NCBI GenBank assembly: GCA_904501775.1
Contig: CAJGCJ010000011.1
Span: 1 to 27,875 of the forward strand
DNA length: 27,875 nucleotides
Direction of reading: 5' to 3'
Source of the DNA: an uncultured Bacteroidaceae bacterium
Lineage (GTDB): Bacteria; Bacteroidota; Bacteroidia; Bacteroidales; Bacteroidaceae
This document shows positions 16,520 through 23,313 of this stretch, one piece after another. The notes beneath the pieces are model-generated. The model saw only the letters and a list, made by a program, of their open reading frames with translations, did not search any database and had not been told where the DNA came from. Position numbers and translations under genes: made by a program. Numbering within the stretch: the first letter of the stretch is position 1; each line of letters starts with the position of its first letter.

Positions 16520-16527
16520 TATCTTCG
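16520..16527 (+). promoter_or_regulatory. -7 box TATCTTCG of trmD
   Basis: TATCTTCGCA is the same variant seen upstream of the AGCS and U32 genes. It lies 81 nt before the trmD ATG. No clear -33 TTTG is visible. Confidence 0.45.
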
Positions 16528-16608
16528 CAACATGAATAGCATCTACAGATACAACAAAAAAAACAGGAGAGAACAAAAATTTAAGAATTTACAATATTAT
16601 ACAACACT

Positions 16609-17283
16609 ATGAGAGTTGACATAATTACAACATTCCCAGAGATGATGGAGAGCTTCTTCAACACCTCAATCCTCGGTCGCTCACAACGACATGGATATAC
16701 CGAAATTCATTTACATAATTTACGAGATTATACAACAGACAAACACCGCCGTACCGACGATTACCCCTTCGGTGGCTGTGCCGGACTTGTAATGAAAATA
16801 GAGCCCATTGACAACTGTATATCGGCACTAAAGGCCGAACGCCACTACGACGAGGTAATTTACACCTCTCCCGACGGTGAAGTATTCGACCAACCCATGG
16901 CAAACAGCCTCTCAATGGCCCAAAACCTTATATTCCTGTGCGGACATTATAAAGGCATAGACTACAGAATCAGAGAACACTTGATAACCAAAGAGATAAG
17001 TATTGGAGACTACGTTCTGACAGGTGGCGAATTGGCAGTATCAGTAATATGTGATGCTATTATTCGCCTAATTCCGGGCGTTATTTCAGACGAAACATCG
17101 GCACTTTCCGACTCATTTCAGGACAATTTGCTTGCTCCACCGGTATACACACGCCCAGCAGAGTATAAAGGATGGAAAGTACCCGACATTCTGCTCTCGG
17201 GACACGAGGCAAAGATACGTCAATGGGAGTTCGAACAGTCAATGGAACGTACCAAAAGACTACGCCCCGATTTATTAAAATAA
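16609..17283 (+). CDS. trmD: tRNA (guanine37-N1)-methyltransferase
   Basis: This 224-residue SPOUT methyltransferase moves a methyl group from SAM to N1 of G37 in tRNAs that read C-starting codons, preventing +1 frameshifts. The trefoil-knot region has LCGHYKGIDYRI (110-121) and ISIGDYVLTGGELA (130-142). The catalytic pair is R153 (RLIPGV) and D168 (SDSF), spaced as in H. influenzae R154/D169. VYTRPAEYKGWKVPDILLSG and KIRQWEFEQS close the C-terminal domain. The early motif reads FGGCAGLVMK, with C57 where many TrmDs have a third glycine. The gene is alone here, without the rimM, rplS or rpsP partners it has in Proteobacteria, and ends at a hairpin. Confidence 0.96.
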   Translation: MRVDIITTFPEMMESFFNTSILGRSQRHGYTEIHLHNLRDYTTDKHRRTDDYPFGGCAGLVMKIEPIDNCISALKAERHYDEVIYTSPDGEVFDQPMANSLSMAQNLIFLCGHYKGIDYRIREHLITKEISIGDYVLTGGELAVSVICDAIIRLIPGVISDETSALSDSFQDNLLAPPVYTRPAEYKGWKVPDILLSGHEAKIRQWEFEQSMERTKRLRPDLLK

Positions 17284-17355
17284 ACTCCACATGGAGGTAA
17301 TAAAACCAAACAAAATTTACACTTGGTTTACAAAATACAATTGTATACATACAAA

Positions 17356-17385
17356 AAAAAAGAGTGTCGTGCGACACTCTTTTTT
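17356..17385. terminator. Bidirectional terminator between trmD and pyrD
   Basis: Arms 17356-17369 and 17372-17385 form a 14-bp stem with a TG loop, with A and T tracts at the outer ends. It separates two convergent genes. Confidence 0.88.
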
Positions 17386-17406
17386 ATATGTTACATATCA
17401 ACACAA

Positions 17407-18318
17407 TTACACCTGTAACGCACCTATAAGTTCGTCAACAGAATTCATCTTGTGACGTACAAGATAATCCTGTATATAATCGACAATCTCACCGGTAACA
17501 GCAGGATTCATAAAGTTGGCTGTGCCAACCTCTATAGCGCTCGCACCGGCAAGCAAGAACTCGATTGCATCGGCACCTGTTGTAATACCACCGATACCCA
17601 CTACGGGAATCTTGACAGCCTTGGCAACCTGCCAAACCATACGCAACGCGATGGGCTTGACAGCAGGTCCGCTCATACCACCTGTAATGGTAGAAAGCAA
17701 AGGACGGCGCTTCTCCGAGTCGATAGCCATACCCAGCAGAGTATTTATGAGCGACACACTGTCGGCACCGGCACCCTCTACAGCACGGGCTATCTCGGTA
17801 ACATCCGTAACATTGGGCGAGAGCTTCACAATGAGGGTCTTGGGATAGGCCTTGCGCACAGCAGCAACCACCTCGGCTGCCGATTGAGGCTGAACACCAA
17901 AAGCCATTCCTCCCTGCTTTACATTAGGACACGAGATATTCAACTCAATAGCAGGGATATTCTCAAGCGCAGCAACCTTCTCGGCACATGCCACATAATC
18001 CTCGATGCAGGCACCCGATACATTCACTATTACATTTGTATCAAGGTCTTTGAGCAGTGGATAGATATTCTGTGCAAAATAATCTACACCCTTATTCTGC
18101 AATCCCACAGCATTGAGCATGCCCATAGGAGTCTCGGCACTTCGCGGATAGGGATTACCCTCTCTTGCATTGAGAGTTGTACCCTTGACAATAAAACCAC
18201 CCAACTTGTTCAAATCGACAAAGTCGGCAAATTCGAGTCCATAACCAAAAGTACCCGATGCGGTTAGAACCGGATTTTTCAGATTCAATCCGCCAATTTT
18301 TACATCTGTCTTTACCAT
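17407..18318 (-). CDS. pyrD: Dihydroorotate dehydrogenase, class 1B catalytic subunit
   Basis: This 303-residue FMN protein oxidises dihydroorotate to orotate in de novo pyrimidine synthesis. It has TASGTFGYG (19-27), KGTTLNAREGNPYPR (45-59), NAVGLQNKG, and ELNISCPNVKQGG. C130 there is at the position of the active-site cysteine that marks class 1 enzymes. Further motifs are VKLSPNVTD, LINTLLGMAID, GGMSGPAVKPIALR and VGIGGI. The pyrK gene directly upstream, overlapping by 7 nt (18312-18318), shows it is the NAD-dependent 1B type (PyrD2-PyrK2) rather than the fumarate-linked 1A or quinone-linked type 2. Translation is probably coupled to pyrK. Confidence 0.95.
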   Translation of the reverse strand: MVKTDVKIGGLNLKNPVLTASGTFGYGLEFADFVDLNKLGGFIVKGTTLNAREGNPYPRSAETPMGMLNAVGLQNKGVDYFAQNIYPLLKDLDTNVIVNVSGACIEDYVACAEKVAALENIPAIELNISCPNVKQGGMAFGVQPQSAAEVVAAVRKAYPKTLIVKLSPNVTDVTEIARAVEGAGADSVSLINTLLGMAIDSEKRRPLLSTITGGMSGPAVKPIALRMVWQVAKAVKIPVVGIGGITTGADAIEFLLAGASAIEVGTANFMNPAVTGEIVDYIQDYLVRHKMNSVDELIGALQV

Positions 18319-19079
18319 TTCAAATCATCTATTGAGAAAACCGGACCATCTGTACACACACACTTATGCCCCTCTTTTGTATCCTCGACGCAGCAGAGAC
18401 AAGCACCCAATCCGCAAGCCATCTTGTTCTCGAGCGAAGCCTCGCAAGGAATAGAGTTCTCGCGGGCATACTTTGCCACAGCCATCATCATAGGCTTAGG
18501 ACCGCAAGTATAAATATAATCGAACTTCTCGTTCAGCACCGAGTGATTGGTAACATAGCCCTTCTCGCCAAGCAAACCATCCTCAGTAGTATACTCGACA
18601 CGGCCAAGCGCCTCGAACTCGGAACAACGATAGAGATCCTTAGCCGAACGGGCACCAATCAATATCACAAAATCATTACCACGGCGCTTGAGTTCCTGCG
18701 CCAATCCGTAAAGGGGAGCCGAGCCTACACCGCCACCAACCAGCAACAGACGCGCATCGGCACTCTGAGGCATTGTAAAACCATTACCAAGAGGCAGCAA
18801 CACATTCACCTTGTCGCCTACTGCAAGCGAAGCCAACCAACGGGTTCCGTCACCAACGACCTGCACAAGAAAACCTATTTCGTTTTTCTCGGCATCGAAA
18901 CAGTGTATAGATATAGGACGACGCAACATCACAGTAGGTGTCTTATCTACACGCAACTCGGCAAACTGACCGGGCAGAGAGGCAGGCAAAGGCTTCTCAT
19001 CGGTCATCATAAGCAGCACGCACGACTCGTTCAATTTCTGAACTTCCTTTATCGTTAAATCTGCAAGATATTTCTTCAT
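18312..19079 (-). CDS. pyrK: Dihydroorotate dehydrogenase electron-transfer subunit
   Basis: This 255-residue FAD/[2Fe-2S] protein passes electrons from PyrD to NAD+. The FAD domain has PGQFAELRV and MLRRPISIH (51-59). The nucleotide domain has LLLVGGGVGSAPLYGL (111-126) and TCGPKPMM. The iron-sulfur ligands are C222, C227, C230 and C242 in the spacing C-x4-C-x2-C-x11-C, as in PyrK. Its stop overlaps the pyrD start. A TATCTTAG sequence at 19104-19111 on the minus strand may be the -7 box. It follows the XRE gene on the same strand but is separated from it by a terminator. Confidence 0.95.
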   Translation of the reverse strand: MKKYLADLTIKEVQKLNESCVLLMMTDEKPLPASLPGQFAELRVDKTPTVMLRRPISIHCFDAEKNEIGFLVQVVGDGTRWLASLAVGDKVNVLLPLGNGFTMPQSADARLLLVGGGVGSAPLYGLAQELKRRGNDFVILIGARSAKDLYRCSEFEALGRVEYTTEDGLLGEKGYVTNHSVLNEKFDYIYTCGPKPMMMAVAKYARENSIPCEASLENKMACGLGACLCCVEDTKEGHKCVCTDGPVFSIDDLKW

Positions 19080-19103
19080 AGTAACTATTAATTAATAATG
19101 GTG

Positions 19104-19111
19104 CTAAGATA
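19104..19111 (-). promoter_or_regulatory. Possible -7 box of pyrK-pyrD
   Basis: The minus strand reads TATCTTAG, one base off TAnnTTTG, 24 nt before the pyrK ATG. A GTTG sits only 16 nt upstream, so the -33 box is weak. Confidence 0.3.
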
Positions 19112-19115
19112 AACA

Positions 19116-19155
19116 TAAAAATAGAGACAACCTATACGCATTGCCTCTATTTTTT
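19116..19155. terminator. Hairpin terminator after the XRE gene
   Basis: ATAGAGACAA (19121-19130) pairs with TTGCCTCTAT (19141-19150) with one A-C mismatch, extended by A/T tracts on both sides. It lies 19 nt beyond the XRE stop on the minus strand and just upstream of the pyrK promoter region. Confidence 0.75.
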
Positions 19156-19174
19156 ATACCAACTTAATTATATA

Positions 19175-19681
19175 TTATTGTTTCTCGGGATAAAGAATCT
19201 CGTATGTACCGTCACTATAAAAAACTCTCACCTCTTTTATACGTCTGACATTCTCTTCGGGCTGCGCCTGACGCACCTTACGAATACGTTCTACAGCCAC
19301 CTCTTTAGGAGTGCTCCTAACCTGACGGGGAGCTTCACGCACAGTATTCGGAACGGCAGCCCTTGCAGCAACATCGCGCTGTTCTGCATTCACAACCACT
19401 GCACTGTCGGCAGGAAACAACGTATCCGAGGCAGCTACAGCCTCGGCCGGCAACACTGCTGCATGCAGAGATGGTTTATCGCCTATACCAAGCATCAGCC
19501 ACTGCAAATCGACATCAGGAAACGCAGCAGCCACTTTCTGCAGTATCTCCAGACTCGGCTTATTTCTACCACCAAGTATGTGCGATACAGAAGCACGGGG
19601 TATACCGGTTCTTTCGGCAAACTGCGATGGTGACAATCCATAACCATTTATTATAAATTCTATACGTTCACGCTCATTCAT
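19175..19681 (-). CDS. XRE-family helix-turn-helix regulator
   Basis: This 168-residue protein has a Cro/CI-type helix-turn-helix at residues about 6-66: LSPSQFAERTGIPRASVSHILGG is helices 2-3, followed by KPSLEILQKVAAAFPDVDLQWLMLG. A linker of low complexity (A, V, P, R; residues 75-140) leads to a conserved-looking C-terminus IKEVRVFYSDGTYEIL, a tail seen in Bacteroidetes regulators of unknown target. It is probably a DNA-binding regulator. The large gene-free region upstream carries several related dyads and may be its own operator region (inference). It is monocistronic, with promoter 19704-19733 and terminator 19116-19155. Confidence 0.82.
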   Translation of the reverse strand: MNERERIEFIINGYGLSPSQFAERTGIPRASVSHILGGRNKPSLEILQKVAAAFPDVDLQWLMLGIGDKPSLHAAVLPAEAVAASDTLFPADSAVVVNAEQRDVAARAAVPNTVREAPRQVRSTPKEVAVERIRKVRQAQPEENVRRIKEVRVFYSDGTYEILYPEKQ

Positions 19682-19696
19682 CTTTTATGCATTTTC

Positions 19697-19712
19697 ATTT
19701 ATACAAAAGTAT
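19697..19712 (-). repeat. Left copy of a 16-bp inverted repeat containing a promoter core
   Basis: ATTTATACAAAAGTAT is the exact reverse complement of 20244-20259. Read on the minus strand it contains the TACTTTTG box of the XRE gene. Confidence 0.8.
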
Positions 19713-19733
19713 CAATAACAAATACCGTACAAA
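19704..19733 (-). promoter_or_regulatory. Promoter of the XRE gene
   Basis: On the minus strand, TTTG (19730-19733) and TACTTTTG (19704-19711) are 18 nt apart. The leader would be about 15 nt. Confidence 0.6.
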
Positions 19734-19820
19734 TGTAATAAATAATATCCAACAACACAACATACAAATAAAAATATAATCAATAAATAATTAATACCAT
19801 CAAATACACAAACAACAAAT

Positions 19821-19834
19821 ATTACAATTGTAAT
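19821..19834. repeat. Perfect 14-bp palindrome ATTACAATTGTAAT
   Basis: Fully self-complementary, about 90 bp upstream of the XRE -33 box. It is a candidate binding site for a dimeric regulator. Confidence 0.5.
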
Positions 19835-20243
19835 TCACAATTATAAAAGCAAATAAAACAAAACATACCAGGCTCTATTCAATAGTAAAAACAGATGTAA
19901 ACCACTACACAATCAACATTAACAAAAATCGGTATTTATCTTATTTACATATAGTTAATCTCATTATTTTTGACAAAATACACCCATTTATGCATAAAAT
20001 AAGGCAATAAAACCTAAAAACAAATAATAAACTTTATATAAAAACACATTAAACATTGTTTTTCAATCACTTATTATACAATATACAAAAATGTATAAAT
20101 TCTGAATTACAAATAAAAATAGAGATTTATTCGTTTAACATCCATTAACACATCACCTATTTAACATTAGAAACAACTACAGTTAAATGATATAACCATA
20201 GTACAAATATTATAACATTAGTATTATACTGTTATAATATTAT

Positions 20244-20259
20244 ATACTTTTGTATAAAT
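20244..20259 (+). repeat. Right copy of the 16-bp inverted repeat
   Basis: ATACTTTTGTATAAAT mirrors 19697-19712 and contains a plus-strand TACTTTTG -7 box (20245-20252), reading away from the XRE gene. Confidence 0.8.
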
Positions 20260-20295
20260 CACAAACTTTTATTAAATGCAGCACATGCACAGATT

Positions 20296-20303
20296 TACTT
20301 TTG
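20296..20303 (+). promoter_or_regulatory. Possible -7 box TACTTTTG
   Basis: Second plus-strand TACTTTTG in the gap. Its predicted start near 20310 falls at the foot of the hairpin 20309-20335. No -33 TTTG is evident. Confidence 0.35.
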
Positions 20304-20308
20304 TAATC

Positions 20309-20335
20309 ATTAGAAAAAGTGCATATTTTTCTAAT
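20309..20335. repeat. 10-bp hairpin ATTAGAAAAA / TTTTTCTAAT
   Basis: Arms 20309-20318 and 20326-20335 are perfectly complementary with loop GTGCATA. The loop bases 20319-20324 can instead pair with ATGCAC at 20285-20290, so two mutually exclusive folds are possible. Confidence 0.6.
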
Positions 20336-20550
20336 GGTGCAACATAACAGTGGGCTTTGAAACAGAAAATACCCGATTAACAAAACAATAGCGCTAAGAA
20401 TCAAAATATTTCGCACTATTATTCAGATTAAAAGAAAAATTGAATTCTCAGAAGACAAAAAACCACCTACTCTATTAAATACCAATAAGTTAAGCACAAA
20501 AACCGTATTCACCACTATCATCAAACCAGAAAAAACAGCCATTAAAGCAA

Positions 20551-20598
20551 AAAAAATGAATGGGCGACAGTATTTACACCATCGCCCATTCATTTTTT
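20551..20598. terminator. Terminator of holA (bidirectional)
   Basis: Arms 20551-20567 and 20582-20598 form a perfect 17-bp stem with a 14-nt loop, A6 and T6 outer tracts. It lies 11 nt past the holA stop. It would also stop rightward transcription coming out of the gene-free region. Confidence 0.88.
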
Positions 20599-20609
20599 AA
20601 ACATATTTA

Positions 20610-21617
20610 TCAGTGCATAATCTTATACAGCAATTCCCTCATGATTTCGCCCGCCGGAATGGCTGCGCCTTCAGCACCTTTAGACTGTGCATCAGCCAAA
20701 CGAATCAAGTGAAGAATCTCCATCACATGCATTGCCCTGTAATTGCGCATAGCCTTGACATAATCACCACACCCCCATCGTATCCCCAAGAACTCCGACA
20801 CACCACGCTCACTTTTATCGGGAGCATAATATGCCATCATAAGATTGGAGAAGAAACTGAACAGCAATGGCAATGTCATTTGAATAGGATTCTTCTTCTG
20901 GTTCTGGGCAAAGTAATTGATGATACGGTTAGCTTTGTATATATCCTTATTGACTATGGCATTCTGGAGCTCAAAATTATTGTACTCTTTACTGATTCCA
21001 ATATGTTCCTCTATCATATCGGGAGTAATATTAGCAGAACCCTCACCCTTCAGGATCGAAAGTTTATCAATCTCACCTGCCATACGACTCAAGTCAGCAC
21101 CTACCGACTCTGCCAACATCAGCACAGCCTTATTATCGGCAACAAGACCCTTCTCGCGCATATAGTTATTTATAAACTGTGGCAACTGATTGTCGTTCAC
21201 CTTTTTACTGTCGAGGACAACACCGCAACGCTCAAGTTCCACCGCTACCTTTTTACGTTTATCGAGAGAGCCGTTCTTATGGGCAAAAACCAACAACGTA
21301 GACGGCTGAGGCACTCTCAGATAATTTATAAGAGCGTCGATATTCTTAATCATCTGCGCCTCCTTTACAATTATAACCTGATGCTCGGCCATCATAGGAT
21401 AGCGGCGGGCTGCAGAAATAACAGTATCAATATCGGTATCGAGACCATAAAAGACCGTCAAATTAAACTCTTGTTCAATATCACTGAGAACATTCTTCGA
21501 GATATAATCGACCAGTCTATCCGTAAAGTAAGACTCCTCACCCATCAGATAGTAAACAGGATGATATACTCCCTTCTTCAGTTCTGCAAGTATTGAATCG
21601 TATGTGTATTTTGCCAT
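20610..21617 (-). CDS. holA: DNA polymerase III subunit delta
   Basis: This 335-residue protein is the clamp-loader delta subunit, which opens the beta sliding clamp. It has the HolA pattern: VYYLMGEESYFTDRLVDYI near residue 20, FNLTVFYGLD, ARRYPMMAEHQVIIVKEAQ, a central LRVPQPSTLLVFAHKN, and the AAA-like domain II with VGADLSRMAGEIDKLSIL. The helical C-terminal domain ends in the RLADAQSKGAEG segment and LRELLYKI-type tail. No Walker motif is present, as expected for delta. It is monocistronic, divergent from the HSDR_N gene across a 57-nt gap that holds two opposed promoters. Confidence 0.92.
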   Translation of the reverse strand: MAKYTYDSILAELKKGVYHPVYYLMGEESYFTDRLVDYISKNVLSDIEQEFNLTVFYGLDTDIDTVISAARRYPMMAEHQVIIVKEAQMIKNIDALINYLRVPQPSTLLVFAHKNGSLDKRKKVAVELERCGVVLDSKKVNDNQLPQFINNYMREKGLVADNKAVLMLAESVGADLSRMAGEIDKLSILKGEGSANITPDMIEEHIGISKEYNNFELQNAIVNKDIYKANRIINYFAQNQKKNPIQMTLPLLFSFFSNLMMAYYAPDKSERGVSEFLGIRWGCGDYVKAMRNYRAMHVMEILHLIRLADAQSKGAEGAAIPAGEIMRELLYKIMH

Positions 21618-21643
21618 TTTTCGAAAAAATCTTACTATTTTTG
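21610..21643 (+). promoter_or_regulatory. Promoter of the HSDR_N gene
   Basis: TTTG (21610-21613, inside the holA 5' end) and TATTTTTG (21636-21643) are 22 nt apart. The leader is about 25 nt to the ATG at 21675. Confidence 0.55.
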
Positions 21644-21662
21644 CAATATAATATTGCGCCTA

Positions 21663-21670
21663 CAAAGATA
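21663..21670 (-). promoter_or_regulatory. -7 box TATCTTTG of holA
   Basis: The minus strand reads TATCTTTG, an exact TAnnTTTG match, 45 nt upstream of the holA ATG. The -33 would fall within the HSDR_N coding start and is not a clear TTTG. Confidence 0.6.
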
Positions 21671-21674
21671 GCAA

Positions 21675-22124
21675 ATGTTCGCATTAAACCTACCCGGCTA
21701 CGACACAAAAATATCATCAAAAGATGGCAAACCAACCATCTTCGACCTGTTGCGCCGTTGCTATGTAGCACTCACCCCCGAGGAGTGGGTACGTCAGCAT
21801 TTTGTACATTTTCTTATAGAGCATTGCAACTACCCTGCCACACTTATGGGCAACGAAGTGGGACTGACACTTAACGGAACAAAAAAGCGTTGTGACACAG
21901 TAGTTTACGACCGAAATCTGAAGCCACGCATAATCATAGAATACAAAGCTCCAACCGTAAAAATCAATAAAGAGGTCTTTTCACAGATTGCACGGTATAA
22001 CCTTGTTCTTAAGGTGGACTATCTCATTATCAGCAACGGCATACAGCACTATTGCTGCCGAATGGATTATGAAAAAAACTCATTTGAGTTCATTGCCAAT
22101 ATCCCGGAATACAGTTCTCTGTAG
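21675..22124 (+). CDS. Stand-alone type I restriction R-subunit N-terminal-like (HSDR_N) protein
   Basis: This 149-residue protein is complete and consists only of the HSDR_N (PF13588-type) PD-(D/E)xK nuclease-like domain. The likely active-site residues are present: E61, D74 (KRCDTVVYD) and E89/K91 (IIIEYKAP), followed by the usual INKEVFSQIARYN helix and VDYLIISNG strand. There is no helicase motor, HsdM or HsdS gene, so it is not a working restriction system. It lies head-to-head with holA, an arrangement I recall as common in Bacteroidetes; a housekeeping role in DNA metabolism is inference. Substrate and activity are unknown. The ATG at 21675 fits the promoter at 21610-21643. Confidence 0.85.
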   Translation: MFALNLPGYDTKISSKDGKPTIFDLLRRCYVALTPEEWVRQHFVHFLIEHCNYPATLMGNEVGLTLNGTKKRCDTVVYDRNLKPRIIIEYKAPTVKINKEVFSQIARYNLVLKVDYLIISNGIQHYCCRMDYEKNSFEFIANIPEYSSL

Positions 22125-22192
22125 ATAAAGACAAAAAAGGACTCAAAGAGAACAGGCATCCCCAAAAAGTCAATATAGACATATAGACAAAA

Positions 22193-22223
22193 GGTTGCGT
22201 ATACAAGAAACTGTATCGCAACC
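22193..22223. terminator. Hairpin between HSDR_N and nitrilase genes
   Basis: GGTTGCG (22193-22199) pairs with CGCAACC (22217-22223), extended inward by ATACA/TGTAT with a bulged T. It is followed by TGTTTATTT on the plus strand and TTTTGTCT on the minus strand, so it could serve both convergent genes. A second 7-bp hairpin (22247-22253/22271-22277) lies nearer the nitrilase stop. Confidence 0.6.
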
Positions 22224-22290
22224 CTGTTTATTTAACATGTATCATCGGAAGCTGCTTGATTTCATCACTTAGCTTCCAAGAAACAACCAT

Positions 22291-23043
22291 TTACCAATTT
22301 ATTTTTTCTTGCATAAGCGGAAAGGCCTTACGCATCTTTGCCACCATATCAAAGTCGATATCACCGCTGGCACTGCCCTGACTCTTAGAACGGCAACCAC
22401 CGAGTTTCTCTCCATAAGGGCTTATCACTACACTATGCCCTACATAATTACCATATTCATCTACACCCACGCGATTCGAAGCAGCCACATAACACTGATT
22501 CTCAATTGCACGTGCACGCACCAGAGTATCCCATGCAAGAATACGGCTCTCGGGGAAATTGGCAGATATGAGCAGCAGGTCGTATCCCTGACTATTATGC
22601 AGGAAAAGAGGGAAACGGATATCGTAGCAAATAGCCGGGCGAATCTTCAACCCGCGCCATTCCCAGATTGTTTGCTCTTTGCCCGGTGTATATACAAGAT
22701 TCTCGCCACTATACTCGAACAGATGCACCTTGTCGTAGTGTCCCAACACACCCTCGGGAGTTACAAAATACATGCGGTTATAATACTTGCCATCTTCTAC
22801 CGTCATCACAGTTCCGGCAATGGCTGCATCATATTTGACAGCCCACTGTTTCATGCGTTGCACAGTGAGTCCTTCGGGCTCTTCGGCAATATCTTGCGGT
22901 TGCATACAGAAGCCGGTTGAACACATCTCGGGAAACAGATATATATCAGATTTGGGAGCCTTCTCAAGCAACTCTCCCATGTGTCGAAGATTGGCCGGAA
23001 TATTCTTCCACACAATATCTTGTTGTAATACAGTAACTTTCAT
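22291..23043 (-). CDS. Nitrilase-superfamily omega-amidase (YafV/Nit2-like)
   Basis: This 250-residue cytoplasmic amidohydrolase has the catalytic triad E39 (LFPEM), K105 (YDKVHLF) and C139 (ICYDIRFP). The phrases STGFCMQP, AGTVM, YNRMYFVTPEG and HLFEYSGEN resemble the YafV/Nit2 branch, which hydrolyses 2-oxoglutaramate and 2-oxosuccinamate to 2-oxo acids and ammonia. This would salvage products of glutamine or methionine-linked transamination. Related deaminated-glutathione amidases (Nit1) are a less likely alternative. Length is normal for a single-domain member. It is a single gene with a -7 box TATTTTTG at 23117-23124. Confidence 0.87.
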   Translation of the reverse strand: MKVTVLQQDIVWKNIPANLRHMGELLEKAPKSDIYLFPEMCSTGFCMQPQDIAEEPEGLTVQRMKQWAVKYDAAIAGTVMTVEDGKYYNRMYFVTPEGVLGHYDKVHLFEYSGENLVYTPGKEQTIWEWRGLKIRPAICYDIRFPLFLHNSQGYDLLLISANFPESRILAWDTLVRARAIENQCYVAASNRVGVDEYGNYVGHSVVISPYGEKLGGCRSKSQGSASGDIDFDMVAKMRKAFPLMQEKINW

Positions 23044-23116
23044 TTAAATATACTATCATTAATACACATTGCATATACAGCCGACAGATGCAGCCGCATT
23101 TACTGAATTCATTCTG

Positions 23117-23124
23117 CAAAAATA
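23117..23124 (-). promoter_or_regulatory. -7 box TATTTTTG of the nitrilase gene
   Basis: The minus strand reads TATTTTTGCAG, an exact TAnnTTTG match. The leader would be about 65-70 nt; the -33 box is unclear. Confidence 0.5.
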
Positions 23125-23258
23125 GGAAAACTTTTATACACTCTTAAAAAAGAGACAAACTATTTTATCGGGTTACAGAGCACTACGCCCCGTTTTGCAG
23201 TTAACGACAAACCCACTACTGCCACCAACTACTGCCGACATCGATAATACGCACACAA

Positions 23259-23292
23259 AATATGGGATGCACTTTATTGCACATCCCATATT
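23259..23292 (-). terminator. Terminator of the U32 gene
   Basis: AATATGGGATG (23259-23269) pairs with CATCCCATATT (23282-23292). On the minus strand the stem is followed by TTTTGTG. It lies 21 nt beyond the U32 stop. Confidence 0.75.
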
Positions 23293-23313
23293 CATCATTC
23301 TGCTGTTCTCTTT

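Larger units (their letters stand above)
19682..20609. other. 928-nt gene-free, A-rich region between XRE and holA
   Basis: No convincing coding frame was found on either strand. The plus strand is strongly A-rich and poor in G through most of the stretch. It holds the XRE promoter (19704-19733), a 14-bp palindrome (19821-19834), a dyad TATACA/TGTATA (20082-20097), two plus-strand TACTTTTG boxes (20245, 20296), a 10-bp hairpin (20309-20335) and the holA terminator (20551-20598). It may encode a short RNA (see findings). Confidence 0.6.

Noticed and set aside
17452..18267. 271-codon open frame antisense to pyrD
   Set aside because: Low-complexity shadow of pyrD on the other strand with no domain or promoter.
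19713..20243. Phase-variable invertible promoter segment between the 16-bp inverted repeats
   Set aside because: No invertase or tyrosine recombinase is nearby, both repeat copies already face genes or terminators in a stable way, and shared promoter cores explain them more simply; kept only as an alternative in the finding.
20350..20560. Hydrophobic 39-codon minus-strand frame followed by another hydrophobic stretch after a TGA in the XRE-holA gap
   Set aside because: The minus strand is T-rich, so any frame codes for Phe, Leu, Ile and Val; there is no promoter, no family likeness and an internal stop.
20613..21596. 327-codon open frame antisense to holA
   Set aside because: It mirrors holA codon use, shows no motif, and would need a start inside the holA terminator.
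21675..22124. Possible type I restriction system
   Set aside because: Only the R-subunit N-terminal domain is present as a complete small gene; no HsdM, HsdS or helicase part lies nearby.
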